DNA of 64,000 nucleotides from Dromiciops gliroides (lineage: Eukaryota > Chordata > Mammalia > Microbiotheria > Microbiotheriidae). The DNA lies in the NCBI RefSeq assembly GCF_019393635.1, contig NC_057862.1, positions 264,382,441-264,446,440 on the forward strand, in the 5' to 3' direction. Position numbers and translations under genes: made by a program. A model generated the notes under the pieces. That model ran no database searches. It was not told where the DNA came from and saw nothing but the letters and a program-made list of their open reading frames with translations. This document shows positions 12,005 to 24,496 of the stretch, in pieces (positions within the stretch are counted from its first letter, which is position 1; every line of letters starts with the position of its first letter).

Positions 12005-12595
12005 TACTTTTCAAAGGCAGTATAATGAGCAACTACTTGGGAGTCTGGAGCTTCAAATCCCTAAAAAGGGCCTATTCAAGCTATAACTTAATACCTGCCC
12101 AAGTTTCCATCTACCTATTCTGGTCTTTATGAACTGAGATTTCCAGAAAAAGGGGTCTTTCAGTGTTGCAAGGGTTCCAGGGGGCAGAATACCGGACCCT
12201 CTGCTTTATACTTTCCAGGACTGTATCCTGTTCTGGTCCCTACTTCAAGAACACTGACTTTTATATGAGTCAGTAAATGGGATAATTTTTCTCTGTCTTC
12301 TGAATCTGCTGGCCTAGTTCATTATATTTCTTTGTCCTTCATTTTCCTGTCTTCTCTAAAGACTACTGAAATAAAATAAAACCAACAGTTAACCCTTTGT
12401 TGTATTTAACTCCCTCTCTGATTGTGGAAGATACTAGGATTTCAAAGGCACTAATTTCTTCCCTCATTATAGTGTATCTTTTTTTTTTCATCTTCACAAA
12501 GTCCCTTTCCTATGAGACATACTTATCTTTTCAAATTTATCTTGCTTTCTGTATTTGTAATTCAAACTTCCTCCCAGCACTGGTCTTTTAATTAT
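12005..12595 (+). repeat. Duplicated block (copy 1)
   Basis: About 570 bp aligning to 58725-59275 with scattered differences (shared ATACTTTCCAGGACTGTA and GGAAGATACTAGGATTTCAA). No gene recognised. Confidence 0.8.
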
Positions 12596-13385
12596 ATTTA
12601 GCCCCACAGGAAGTGGACTTTGTTAGAAAGTAAAAGAGAAAATGAGGTAAAGCATGAAATAATTTTGAAAAACATAAATGAAGACATGAGTTCATGGTGA
12701 ATATATATCATGAATGTTTAATGTGTTGCCCTGTCCACAATTAAGTGAATTCTTCAAACTGAGATAACATAGGCTCTAACCATTTCTGAGATTGGGTTGA
12801 GTGTGATGTCCCTACTTAAGAAAAAAAATAATTCAGTGGATCCATGTCAAAGATTGTCAAACATGACAATCAAAAGGTAAACTAAGCAGTGAATTGAAAC
12901 AAAATCATGACAAGAATTGTTTTGATGAACTATGGATGTAAATTTCTTCATTCATTATTTAAAGGAGTTCTAATCATCTTCATAGAAAATGAAAGTATTC
13001 TTTTGGAAAGGAAGAGAGGCACTGAGGCTTCCATTGTGCTTCTGAAATAAATATATGTAGGGTTGCCTGGAAGAGAGATCATGCAAACCATGCTCTTTAT
13101 AATGTTCTATGAAAAATCTTTGAATTACACTTTTCCCAAAATCTTATTTAGCAAGCACAGGGCAATGAAAGGAAAAAAATACAGGGGGATAAATAAATAA
13201 GACTCAGAATGCTTGCAATATACTATGCACTATATAACCCCAGTGAGACTCCTAAGATACCCTATTATTTGTTCAGTAGAGAAAAGTAGATTCCTGAGCA
13301 TTCTGTAAAATGGCACACTAGGTGAGAAATTTCAGGCTCTCCAGATTTCCTCAACAACAGATAGAAATTGCCATGAAATGAACAT
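12596..13385. other. AT-rich unassigned DNA
   Basis: No V segment, repeat consensus or coding signal recognised. Confidence 0.4.
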
Positions 13386-13907
13386 TGTGAGAAAATTATT
13401 AATAATAGGGCGTTTTGGGGTTCTTTGAGACCCAGAGAGCCTGGCCAGACCTTTCTTGGGGCCATCCCAGAGTCAGGACAATTTCAAAGGAAATGTGGTT
13501 GGACCTTGAACTCTGAATAGGCATTAAAACCACACCTACCTAAAGGCTTTTTCCCCCTTGGAGGGCTCAGTACTCTGACATCAGCTGGTCCATCCTCAAA
13601 TCCAGTACACCAATGGATTTGAATGATGCTAGCCGATTGGCTTTGAGCAGTGTGTATGGGCGGGCTCTCCTCCTGCCCTCAACAAGCTTACCCAGTGACT
13701 TGGCTCTCTTGGCCTGGGAATGTGGAAGGGGAGCCACATGGTCCAATCTCCTCTCTCTTCTCTCTCCTAGCTAGTATTTCTTATCTTTCATAGCCATGTG
13801 CTCTCTTTACTAATATGCAATATGCTTTGATAAATGATTAATGCCCCCAAACTGAGTCATTAACCTCTAATTTCTAATGAACATACATATAGTAAACCCC
13901 AGCTACA
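13386..13907 (+). mobile_element. Probable solo LTR3 (retroviral)
   Basis: Starts TGTGAGAAAATTATTAATAA and is related to the LTR starting at 32329 (shared GACCCAGAGA, AAGCCACACCTA/AACCACACCTA, and TTGGCTTTGAGC-like parts). No target duplication confirmed; the right end is approximate. Confidence 0.5.
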
Positions 13908-14195
13908 TTCCCTAAACTTGGGACAATCATAGGGTGACCATATAGTTTTATTCACCACAACACAGGACAGCAAAAATAAAGGGATAAAGCAGTTGTCCTC
14001 CTACATCTTGAAAGGACCTCAGAAAAGACTCCAAAGCCTGAGGTTTGGTCAGAGTGAAGTGTAAACAAGTCCAGGCCAACTCCACTGAATCAAAAAACAG
14101 TAGGCCTTGAGAGAATCAGACTCGAGACATTTCACTTCAAATTTCATCTCAATCTCTAGAAATTTTACCTCATGAACTTTTTCCTCATACACTTT
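13908..14195. other. Unassigned DNA
   Basis: No recognisable gene or repeat. Confidence 0.4.
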
Positions 14196-14755
14196 CATTT
14201 GAAGAATGCTAAGTGAGGAAAGATTGAAGGATGCCCTGCTGTTTCTGGAGCCAAGTCATGATCTATGGAATACAGTAAAAGCAGTGATTAGAGGACAATG
14301 TACATCTCTAAATGCTTATATCAATAGAATAGAGAAAGAACAAGCTAATGAATTCAGTAAGCAATTAAAAAACCAAAAAAAGAACAAATTCCCCAACTAA
14401 ACACTAAACTGGAAATCCTAAAAGCTAAAGTTAAGATTAGCAAAATTGAAAGTAAAGTAACCATTGAATTAATAAATAATAATAGGAGTTGGTTTTAGGA
14501 GAAAAATCAATAAAAGAAATAATTGGTTAATTTGATTAAAAAAGGAAAGAAAACCAAATCATTTAGTATCAAAACCGAAAAGGGTAAATATACAATTAAT
14601 GCAGATAAATATAAAACAATTATAAGGAGTTCTTTTGCTCAACTGCAAGCCAATAAATTTAACAATTTAAGTGTAATTGAGGAATATTTTTAAAAATATA
14701 AATTGACTAGATTAGCAGAAGAGGAAATTAAATATATAAATATACCATTTTATTT
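14196..14755 (+). mobile_element. L1 LINE fragment (ORF2 between endonuclease and RT)
   Basis: Frame at 14206-14400 reads LWNTVKAVIRGQ, the L1 ORF2 segment downstream of the endonuclease. Truncated both sides; broken by stops further on. Confidence 0.8.
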
Positions 14756-15549
14756 CCTTTTTTCCAGAACTTAATTTTTTCCAGTTGCATGTAAAGATAG
14801 TTTTCAACATTCACTTCTGTAAGATTTTGAATTCCAAATTTTTCTCCCACCCTCCCTTCTCTCCCCCTCCCAAAGCTAGCAAGCAATATAATATAGGTTA
14901 TACAATATAATCATGTTAAACATGATTAACATTACTCATGTCGTAAGAGAAGAATCAGAATAAAAGGGAAAAAAGCATAAGAAAGAAGAAATAACAACTA
15001 CTAAAAACAACAATGTAAGTGAAAACAGTGTGCTTCAATTTGCATTTAGATTCCATAGTTTTGTGTTTTGTTTTGTTTTGTTTTCTGGATGTGGAGAGTA
15101 TTTTCCATCATGGGTCTTGGCATCGTTTTGGATCATCGTATTGCTGAGAAGAGTTAAGTCTATCTTAGCTGATCATCACACAATGTTGTTGATACTGTGT
15201 ACATTGTTCTCTTGGTTCTGCTCATTTCACTCAGCATCAATTCTTTTTTTTTCTTTTAAGTGAGGCAATTGGGGTTAAGTGACTTGCCCAGGGTCACACA
15301 GCTAGTAAGTGTTAAGTGTCTGAGGCCGGATTTGAACTCAGGTACTCCAGACTCCAGGGCTGGTGCTCTATCCATTGTGCCACCCAGCTGCCCTGAGCAT
15401 CAATTCTTGAAAGTCTTTCCAGGTTTTTCTGAAATCTGTCTGCTTATCTGTGTGCTTATTACGGCACAATATTATTCCATTACATTCATATACCACAACT
15501 TGTTCAGCAATTGGGCATCCCCCTCAATCTCCAATTATTTGCCATAATG
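14756..15549 (-). mobile_element. L1 LINE 3' end, antisense
   Basis: T-rich left end, then antisense L1 3' UTR (AAATTTTTCTCCCACCCTCC) and ORF2 C-terminal end. A SINE is inserted at 15246-15395. It abuts the sense L1 piece at 14755. Confidence 0.8.
15246..15395 (-). mobile_element. tRNA-derived SINE in L1
   Basis: Antisense SINE; target duplication AGCATCAATTCTT at 15233-15245 and 15396-15408. Confidence 0.9.
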
Positions 15550-15686
15550 TTTTCTTTTCTTTTTCTTTGAGCCTTCAGTGACTTGCCTAGGGTCACACAG
15601 CTAATAAGTGTCTGAGACCACATTTGAACTCACAGGTTCCTGAGTCCATAGTGCTGCTCTACCCATTGTGCCACCTAGCTGCCCCT
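15550..15686 (-). mobile_element. Older tRNA-derived SINE
   Basis: Antisense, more diverged than its neighbours; ends GCCACCTAGCTGCCCC. Confidence 0.8.
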
Positions 15687-16018
15687 AAATATACCTCTTT
15701 TAGAAAACAGGCAGTTTTCCAATGAAGAAATCAGAACAATTTATACTCCTATGAAGAAAAATTCTCTAAATCAATATTGATTAGAGAAATGTTAATTAAA
15801 ACAACCCTGAGATATCATTTTAAACCTACTGAATTGGCTAAAATTTTAGAAGGGGGAAATGATAAATGTTGGAGGGGATGTGAAAAAATCAGGACACATT
15901 CATTATTGATAAAATTATGAATGGATCTAAGTATTTGGGGGAGCAATCTGGAATTATGTCCACACAGTTTTAAACCACCTTTACATTTTAACACAGCAAT
16001 AGCATTACTAGATCTATT

Positions 16019-16066
16019 TCCCTGGGCAAGTCACTTAACCCTCATTGCCCTGCCCCCCCCCCCCCA
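16019..16066 (+). mobile_element. SINE 3' fragment
   Basis: CTGGGCAAGTCACTTAACCC and the C-rich end only; the 5' part is absent. Confidence 0.7.
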
Positions 16067-16184
16067 AGGAAAGAAATAATGAGCTCAATGGTTTTAGGAA
16101 AAACATGGAAAGACTTACATAAAATAATGAAGAATGAAATGAGCAGAACTGAGAGAACATCATATACAGAACAGCAATATTATT

Positions 16185-16338
16185 ATTATTATTATTTTCT
16201 TTTAGTGAGGCAATTGGGGTTAAGTGACTTGCCCAGGGTCACACAGCTAGTAAGTGTTAAGTGTCTGAGGCCGGATTTGAACTCAGGTACTCCTGACTCC
16301 AGGGCCGGTGCGCTATCCACTGCGCCATCTAGCTGCCC
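16185..16338 (-). mobile_element. tRNA-derived SINE in L1
   Basis: Antisense SINE; target duplication CAGCAATATTATT at 16172-16184 and 16339-16351. Confidence 0.9.
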
Positions 16339-17162
16339 CAGCAATATTATTTCAAGTACAACTTTGAGCGAATAAATATTGTCTGTTATAAATACCCAAA
16401 TTAATTATAAAGTACATATAAAGAAAGAAGCTATCTGCACCTAAAAAAAGAACTAATAAATAGAAGTACATATAGAATAATTTTACAAGCAGATACACAC
16501 AGATATACCTATTTGATTTTAACAGTAGGCCTCTCTAAGGTGGGGAGGAGTGAAGAAATAAAAGGAAAATAAGTTTTAAAAAATTTACATGGAAATTCCT
16601 GTGCCAAGATGGCTGAGTGAGGAAGCAACCCAATTGAGCTCCCCTAGATTTCCCCTCCAAACTGACATAAAACTGCCTTTGAATCATCCCAGGGGCAGGG
16701 AAACAGTTTACCAGCTTGGCAGAAAAGGTCTGTCTTACCTGCGTGGGAGGGAAGTAAGGTCCAGGAGCAGCAGCAGCTTCTGGGCTCACAGAAAGAGGCC
16801 TGAAGCAGGGCATTGAGCCTGGGGCAATCCACCAGTGAAGCTCCACTGACCTGCAGACCAGTAGCTCCATGGGCAGGTAAGCAGTCTGGGCAACATAGCA
16901 GGGACCCTCACCAGGCACCCCAAAGCCAGCAGAGCCCATGAGGAAGGCTTTGAACCCACTGCTGACCAGTAGTGAAGCCCCACCCAAGACTATTCAACAA
17001 TAGGTTCCCATCCCTGGTACCTCCTAGAAGACAGAATGTTTCCAGGCCAAAGCAGCAGCAGGGGACTCTAACCCTTAGCAGATCACAACGAAATTACCAA
17101 CCCAGCAGCAGGGGAGCACCCACTCCCCACACATACATACTTGGGCAGATTGGAAACAAAAT

Positions 17163-17360
17163 TACTCCTAATTGCTCCAATAATTGTTCTTATAATAAAG
17201 TTGTGAGGAATTACAAATATTATTTTATCATATAGAAATATAAATAGTTTAAAAGTTAAATAGTTTAAGGTTAAACTATTTATATTTCTATATGATAAAA
17301 TAATATTTGTAATTCCTCACAACTTTATTATAAGAATAATTATTGGAGCAATTAGGAGTA
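17163..17360. repeat. Near-perfect palindrome, 90-bp arms
   Basis: Left arm 17163-17252 and right arm 17271-17360 are reverse complements with one mismatch that I can find; the loop is 18 bp. The right arm is normal L1 sequence (compare 47085-47130); the left arm is an inverted copy. It would form a long hairpin. Confidence 0.9.
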
Positions 17361-17582
17361 TATGTAGAGAGAGGATGTGGTCATAAGGTAATATTGAAGG
17401 GATGATAATACTTGTAAGTCTTAATAAGTTTACTATAAGAATAATTAGATAGAGTATATGTAGACAGAGGGTATGGTTATAAGGTGACATTGATGGAATG
17501 ACACCCCAGAAAAGAAAATGAAGGGGTAAAAAGAAATTGCATGGAAGAAGGAGGGGAGAAATTGAATGGTGTGAATTGTTTA

Positions 17583-17609
17583 ACACACACACACACACAC
17601 ACACACACA
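17583..17609. repeat. (CA)n microsatellite in L1
   Basis: Short pure CA run. Confidence 0.9.
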
Positions 17610-17774
17610 AGAGGCATGAAAGAACTATCATAATGTAAAGGAAGATGAAGGGGGCAAGGGCAAAGATTAAACCTTACTCTCATCAAAGTTTGCTCAAAGA
17701 GGGAATAACAAACACACTCAATTGGATATAGAAATCTATCTTACCCATAAGGAAGTTTAAAAAGGGATGGTGAT

Positions 17775-17948
17775 TTGGGGGCAGCTAGATGGCTCAGTGC
17801 TTAAAGCACCAGCCCTGAATTCAGGAGTACCTGAGTTCAAATCCAGCCTCAGACACTTGACACTTACTAGCTGTGTGACCCTGGGCAAGTCACTTACCCC
17901 CCATTGCCTGCAAAACAAACAAACAAACAAAATAAAAAATAAAAAAAA
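17775..17948 (+). mobile_element. tRNA-derived SINE in L1
   Basis: Sense SINE with A/CAAA-rich tail; 14-bp target duplication AAAGGGATGGTGAT at 17761-17774 and 17949-17962. Confidence 0.9.
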
Positions 17949-18480
17949 AAAGGGATGGTGATAATAAAATGGGGAGGGGACTGATACCAGGGAGTGGATA
18001 TTAGGGAAGATGGTGATCATAAGTAAAACATGTGTAAGAAGGGAAAGGGTAGAGGATAAGAGTATGTGTGTGGGGGGGATAAACATGTTAAAAATTTCAT
18101 GGAGAGAAATAAAAAGTTAGTCATTATAACTATAAATGTGAATGGGATGCTATTATCTTCAGCTGAAGCAAAGCAAGCAGGCTAGGAGTCATGATTTTAG
18201 ACAAAGCAAAAGCAAAAATAGATCTAGTTAAAAGATAAAATAGGAAGCTATATTTTGCTGAAAAACACTTAATATATAGGCACCATATGGTATAGCATCT
18301 AAATTTTTGAAGAAGTTGAAGGAAATAGATAATAAAGCTATACTATTGGGGGACCTTAACCTTCCCCTCTCAGAACTGGATAAAATTAACCAAAAAAGAA
18401 ACAAGAAAGAAGTTAAGGAAATTAAATAATCTGATCCTAAAAAATAAGGGGATACAAGAACACATCATAAAAACAATTAA

Positions 18481-19260
18481 TGCTTTTTTAAATAATAAAA
18501 GCATTTTATTATTTTCCAATTACATATAGAGATATTTTTCAACATTTGTTTTCATAGGATTCTTAGTTCCAAATTTTTCTCCCTCATTCCCTTCCTTCTC
18601 CCTCCACAAGATGGAAAGTAATCTTATATAGGTTATATATGTACAATCACATTAAACATATTTCTGCATTAGTCAAAGAAGAATCAAAACACAAGGGAAA
18701 ATCTCAAAAAAGAAAAAAAAAACACAGTCAAAAAGTAGAAAGAGTATGGTTCAATCTGCATTCAGAATCCACAGTACTTTTTTCTGGATGTGGAGAATAT
18801 AATCTATAATGAGTTCTTTGAAATTGTTTTGGATCATTGCATTGCTGAGAAGAGCCAAGTCTATCACAGCTGCTCATCACATAATATTGCTGTTACTGTG
18901 GACAGTGTTCTCCTGGTTCTTCTCCTCTCATGTGGGTCCTTTTCCCTTTTCTATGATCTCTTTGGGATACAGTCCTAGTAGTGGTCTTACTGGGTTAAAG
19001 GGAATGCATTGTCCCATAGCCCTTTGGGCATAGTTCCAAAATGCTCTTTGCAATATTCAGATCAGGGGCAGCTAGGTAGCCCAGTGGATAAAGCACTGAC
19101 CCTAGATTCAGGAGGACCTGAGTTCAAATCCAGCCTCAGACACTTGACACTTACTAGCTGTGTGACCATGGGCAAGTCACTTAACCCTCATTACCCCACA
19201 AAAAAACCCCAAACAAATAGAATGTTTGGATCAGTTCATAGCTCCACCAACAATGCAACT
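18481..19260 (-). mobile_element. L1 3' end inserted antisense in a sense L1
   Basis: T-rich left end, antisense 3' UTR and ORF2 end, 5'-truncated at CCACCAACAATGCA. It sits inside ORF2 of the surrounding sense L1. The same truncation point and insertion site occur at 59350-60150. Confidence 0.8.
19067..19212 (+). mobile_element. tRNA-derived SINE
   Basis: Sense SINE starting GGGGCAGCTAGGTAGCCCAG with short A/C tail, inside the antisense L1. Confidence 0.85.
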
Positions 19261-20645
19261 GATGATTTCATTAAAGAAAATGACTATGAGGAGACAACAT
19301 ATCAGAATTTATGGAGTGCAGCCAAACCACTTCTTGGGGGAAAATAAAACAGAGAAAAAGCAGATCAATGTCATGCAAGTAAAAAAAAAATAGAAAATGA
19401 ACAAATTAAAAATTCCCAACTAAATACCAAATTAGAAATCCTGAAAATCAAAGGAGAGATTAATAAAATTGAAAATAAGAAAACCATTGAATTAATAAAT
19501 AAAAGTAGAAGCTGGTTTTATGAAAAAACCAACAAAATAGATAAGCCATTGGTTATTTTGATCAAAAAAAGGAAAGAAGAAAAACAAATTATTAGTATGA
19601 AAAATGAAAAGGATGAACTCACCACCAATGAAGAGTATATTCAGGCAATTATTAGGAATTATTTTGCCCAGCTCTATGCCAATAGATTTGACAATCTAAA
19701 TGAAATGGATGAAAATTTACAAAAATATAAATTACTGAGATTAACAGAAGAAGAAATAAAATATTTAACCCAATTTTAAAAAAGAAATTGAACAAGCCAT
19801 CAATGAACTTCCTAAGAAAAAAACCTCAGGACCATATGGTTCACAAGTGAATTCTAATAAACATTTAAAGAACAATTAATCCTAATAATATTTAAATTAT
19901 ATGAAAAAAATAAGTGAAGAAGGAGTCCTACCAAATTCCTTTTATGAAACAAATATAGTGCTGATACCCAAACCAGGAAGAGCCAAAACAGAGAAAGAAA
20001 ATTACTCTTTGATTCAGCAATACCACTGCTGGGTTTATATCCCAAAGATATCCCAAAAAAGAGAAAAAGAACTATTTGTACAGAAATCTTTATAGCAGCT
20101 TTTTGTGGTGACTAAGAACTGGAAATAAAAGAAGTGTCCATCAATTGAGGAATGGCTAAACAAACTGTGATGTACAATGATGATGATGGAATATTATTGT
20201 CCTATAAGAAATGACAAGCAAGATGAGCACAGAAAGGCCTGGAAAGACATATATGAAATGATGTATAGTGAAGTAAGCAGAACCAACAGAATATTGTTCA
20301 CAGAGACAGCAATATTGTTTGTTGAAGAATGGTGAATGACTTGACTATTCTCAACAATACAGTGATCCAAGACAATCCCAAATGAATAATGATGAAACAT
20401 ACTATCCACCTCCAAAGAAAGGACTGATATTAATGGAATAGACTGAATCATGTTATTTTTCATTTTCTGTCATTTTTCTCTTTTAATCAAGTTTCTTGTA
20501 CAACATGACAAATATATTATTGTTTTACACAATCATACATGTATAACCCATATCTGATTGCTTGCTGCCTCAGAGATGGGGGAGGGCAGGGAGGAAGGTG
20601 GGATAGAAATTGCAACCCCAAAATATGAATAAAATGTTTATTACA
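19261..20645 (+). mobile_element. L1 LINE 3' portion, sense, internally deleted
   Basis: Probable continuation of the 16598-18480 element. ORF2 sequence (frame 19549-19779 with NYFAQLYANRFDNLNEMDE) runs to about 20000, then jumps to the ORF2 C-terminal region (TTCAGCAATACCACTGCTGG), deleting most of the RT. 3' UTR ends with an A-run near 20645. Confidence 0.75.
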
Positions 20646-20910
20646 TTAAAAAAATTTACATGAGTAAAAAGAATCAGTGGGTAGAATCAAAATAGAAGAA
20701 AAACATTAGTCATTTCTTGAGAGAAAACCACAAGTGAAAACTTTCAGGAATGTTACAGGCACAATCTACAACTTCTGGATGAAGGAAAACATAAAACTAA
20801 TCACTAAAAAGAATTCAAATACTGAGGACTCACAAACTGGATCACAAATAATTTTACAGCCACTACTATAAAGGTGTGCAAAATTTGTTCTAGTTTGCAT
20901 TAAAAATCTT
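20646..20910. other. Unassigned DNA
   Basis: No feature recognised. Confidence 0.4.
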
Positions 20911-21946
20911 TTCTAAATTGCATTTGTGCCAAGGCATTCCCCAATTGAGAAATGGTCAAAGGATATGAATAGGCATTTTTCAGATATAGAAATTAAAGTT
21001 ATCTATAGTCATATAAAATGTTCTCAATCATTATTAATCAGAGAAATACAAATTAAAAGTACTCTGAGGTACCACCTTACACACATCAATTTGGCTAATG
21101 TGACAAAAAAAGTAAAATGATAAATATTTGAGAAGATATGGGATAATTGGAACACAAACATTGTTGGTGGAGGCATGAACTGATTCAGCTATTCTGGAGA
21201 GTAATTTGAAACTATGCCCAAAAGATTATGGGGCTGTACAATTTGGCTGAGCAATACCACTTCTAAGTCTGTATTGCAAAGAGATCAAAAGAAGGGAAAA
21301 GGACCTTCACCTACAAAAATATTTATAGGCGCTCTTTTTAAGGTGGCAAAGAATTGGAAATTAAGGAGATGCCCATCAATTGGATAATGGCTGAACAAGG
21401 TGTGGTATATGAATGTAATGGAATACTACTGTCCTATAAGAAATGATGAGTAGGTAGATTTCAGAAAAACCTGGAAAGCCTTACATGAACTGATGTTGAG
21501 TGAAGGGAGCAGAACCAGAACATTGTACATAGTAATAGCAACACTATATGATGATTACCTGTGAAAGACTTAGCTCTTCTCAGCAAAACAATGACCCAAG
21601 ATAATTCCAAAAGACTCATGATGCAAAATGCTCTTTCCATCCAGAGCAAGAATTATGGAGTCTGAATGTATATTGAAGCATTCTATTTTTACTTTTTTTT
21701 GGTAATTTTTTTTTCTTTCTCATGGTTTTCTACTTTTGTTCTGATTCTTTTGTCATAACATGATTAATGTGAAAATATATTCAACGTAATTATACTGTTT
21801 AACCTGTATCCCATTTCTTGCTGCCTTGCGAGGCAAAGGGGGGTAACAGAGAAAAATTTGGGAATTAAAATCTTGCAAAAATGAATGTTGAAAACAATCT
21901 TTACATGTAATTGGAAAAATAAAATAAAATTAAACCCCCCCCAAAT
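20911..21946 (+). mobile_element. L1 LINE 3' end, 5'-truncated
   Basis: Starts within ORF2 (GAGAAATGGTCAAAGGATAT) and ends with the L1 3' terminus (TGTTGAAAACAATC, GTAATTGGAAAAATAAAAT). A different 3' UTR type from the neighbour ending at 20645. Confidence 0.8.
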
Positions 21947-22690
21947 TGCATGTGTAATACCTACTCTCAATTATAACTTTCAGAGTCATTTTAATCATGT
22001 CTATTCTTCTGAAATATTTAATTACCAAGATTAAAAGGACAGTATATTAGAAAACTATTTTTTTCTTGGAGAATTTATGTGATCAGTGTCCTTACCAAAT
22101 ATTAAACTATCAGTAAATTCAATCAATCAGTCAATCAATTATTACTCATTTATGAAGTACATATAATATGTCAGAAGCTAACTGCTTTGTATATGAAGGC
22201 AAAATGAAATAATCCCTACTCTCAAATTGCTTATGTTCTTTGTGGGAAAATGTATAAATAAATATGTATATACAGAGTATATAAAAAAATAAATGGAAGG
22301 CAACTCTGGGATGGAGGACAATAGCAAATGGAAGGAAAAAGGAAAAGTTTTATGAAAAGGATGGCACTTGAGATAAACTTTGAAGGAATCAAAGAATAAA
22401 AAGAAGTGTAGATTAGGAGGAATGGTATTCAAGGGATAGGGACAGTCAATGTAAGGGCATGGAAACCAGAGAATGAGTGTAATTTGGAAGGAATAGAAGG
22501 GAGACTAGTTTAACTGGACTGTTGAATTCAATGAGAAGGCTAGAATATCATAAAGGTGCAAAGATAACCTGGGACTAGTTTAAGAAAAAAAATAACAAGA
22601 TTGAAAGATCAAAGCTTAATATTAGACCCTAGCGCTGATGAATTACATTTATCAGAATTCCTTTAAGTTATGAACATCATCAGAAATCCT
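21947..22690. other. Unassigned AT-rich DNA
   Basis: No gene seen. The part 22140-22480 has the look of an old interspersed repeat, but I cannot name it. Confidence 0.35.
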
Positions 22691-23850
22691 TTGCAGTGAC
22701 AGAAATTGATGACATGCAAATGGTGTTAAGCTGACCCAGGTTGCTTATTTGGGATATGTGGATCATTTTCTTCTCTACAGATGTTGGGGGATAATGGGAG
22801 AGCTAAACAGACACTTTTATCTGCAGAGAATTGCCATCCTCAAGTTAATTGGGGGTTTATGACTTGCCAATAAACACTTTTTGTCTTCCTGAGCCATCCT
22901 GTCTTGCCTTCCCCAAATATCTGTGGTGTCCTGGACTCCCTAATCCTATCTGTTGAAATCCCCATAATTCATATCTTTGTCATAATGTTTGCTTTCAAAT
23001 TTGAACTATAAAACTGATTTGTACTGTGTTAATTGAACTAAAACATCCAGCAGCCAGGGAGTTAATCACTTCAGACTTGGCTATTCCAAGGACTGCACAG
23101 GCTCTCCCTCCAACTGCTTCAGTACTATTCAAAACTTCATTGGAATCTCTTTAGAGAGGTTTCCCATACAAGGGAATGCAATTGAGTTGCTGAGAAGAAT
23201 ACAGACAATTGCTTATTTTTGTAACTGTGATTCATTTTGTTTATGTTTTTGTGGGGGACAGATTTCAGGTTAACAGGGAGAAGTTGGGGTTCATTAAGTA
23301 TGGTGGTGCTATGGACAGATAGAAGTTTGGCGGCCAAATGAAAAGAGGAATGGAAAAGTGTGAAACCTGAGGTGACCAGAGTGAAAAGTTCAGAAAACAG
23401 ATTACAAAGGGTTGAGAAGTATCTTGAAGAAGGTATCAAGTTGATGCTTTTCCTATGAGTTAGAGAAAAGATTTGGAAAGATAGCTTGAAGACAGTGTCA
23501 GTGAGGCTTTTTAGACTTGGGAGGCCAAGGTATATTTTATAGGAACAGAGATTAAATGTATTCCATTAGTTGTTTTGAATTGTTCTTTTTCCTGTAGGTC
23601 ACATAGAAATGACAGGACAATGCAAATATAAGGCCTGTATCAGGGGAGGAAACAACAGAGAAACAAACTGACTGGGCTCAGGCTTTATCATATACAACAT
23701 TCAACAATCTCAAAAGCTGACTAGGGAATAATTTATATTTTTGCCAGCATTCTGATGTTCCCTGATGAGAACTACATTTTTCTAATGAGTAAAGAATTAA
23801 TATAAAGAGAATATAAGCCAGAAAACCTTTCTCTCTCCTGACCTTAGTGT

Positions 23851-23864
23851 ACAGTAGGTGGCAG
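23851..23864 (+). promoter_or_regulatory. CTCF-like motif upstream of V1
   Basis: ACAGTAGGTGGCAG fits the CTCF core CCASYAGRKGGCAS at 13 of 14 positions. It lies about 1.43 kb before the V1 ATG in forward orientation. The same 14 bases recur in the V2 and V3 units. CTCF sites beside V segments are known in mouse Igh; binding here is inferred. Confidence 0.6.
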
Positions 23865-24127
23865 CAGACTTGGTTGCTCTGGGAAGGAGATCCCTAAAGC
23901 TTGAGACTCACCCTACATACTCCAGAAGAAATACAAATTCCCCAGAGGATATTATGTCACTGTCTTATCTTGTACAATGAGTCTTTCTGAGAAAAAAACA
24001 TGGGGCTTTTTAGAGGATCCAAGAGATTCTGTGGGCTTTATTGTGTCCTGTACATTTTGTGATTCAAGTCCTCCACTTCAAAGAGGGATATGGTATGCTT
24101 GCACTATGAGTATGCTGATATGTTTTT

Positions 24128-24294
24128 ATTATTATTGTTTTGTTTTGTTTTTTTTTAGTGAGGCAAATGGGGTTAAGTGACTTGCCCAGGGTCACACAGC
24201 TAGTAAGTGTTAAGTGTCTGAGGCTGGATTTGAACTCAGGTACTCCTGAATCCAGGGCCAGTGCTCTATCCACTGCACCACCTAGCTGCCCCCG
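24128..24294 (-). mobile_element. SINE private to the V1 unit
   Basis: Antisense SINE; 16-bp target duplication ATGCTGATATGTTTTT at 24112-24127 and 24295-24310. The matching site in V2 (about 28640) is empty. Confidence 0.9.
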
Positions 24295-24356
24295 ATGCTG
24301 ATATGTTTTTAACAACTAGATATCCAGCAGGAAAAATGTATGTATGATACACTTTT

Positions 24357-24496
24357 TTTTTGGTGAGGCAATTGGGGTTAAGTGACTTGCCCAGGGTCAC
24401 ACAGCTAGTAAGTGTTAAGTGTCTGAGGCTGGATCTGAACTCAGGTACTCCTGACTCCAGGGCTGGTGCTCTATCCACTGCGCCACTGCTGCCCCC
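24357..24496 (-). mobile_element. Second SINE private to the V1 unit
   Basis: Antisense SINE; 13-bp target duplication ATGATACACTTTT at 24344-24356 and 24497-24509. Empty in V2 (about 28690) and V3 (about 51720). Confidence 0.9.

Larger units (their letters stand above)
15690..16480 (+). mobile_element. L1 LINE 3' portion, sense, with SINE insertions
   Basis: Sense L1 ORF2 C-terminal sequence (GAGAAATGTTAATTAAAACAA, AATAGCATTACTAGATC). Contains a 3' SINE scrap at 16019-16066 and a full SINE at 16185-16338. Confidence 0.7.
16598..18480 (+). mobile_element. L1 LINE 5' portion (5' UTR to endonuclease), ORF1 lost
   Basis: Begins at a typical L1 5' end (CCAAGATGGCTGAGTGAGGA), so the 5' UTR, the usual internal promoter, is present (16598-17160). 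ORF1 is missing and replaced by a palindrome (17163-17360). Then come the inter-ORF region and antique endonuclease sequence to 18480, where an antisense L1 is inserted. The same L1 probably continues at 19261. No intact ORF. Confidence 0.75.

Noticed and set aside
16535-16987. 150-residue open frame on the minus strand
   Set aside because: Antisense of the L1 5' UTR, which is GC-richer and so stop-poor; no homology or gene context.
17583-17609. CA runs considered as CRISPR-like or other regular arrays
   Set aside because: Simple dinucleotide repeats; no spacers, and this is a vertebrate genome.
22140-22480. Possible exon of a host gene (low-complexity-free, conserved-looking)
   Set aside because: No splice pattern or protein similarity; looks like an old interspersed repeat.
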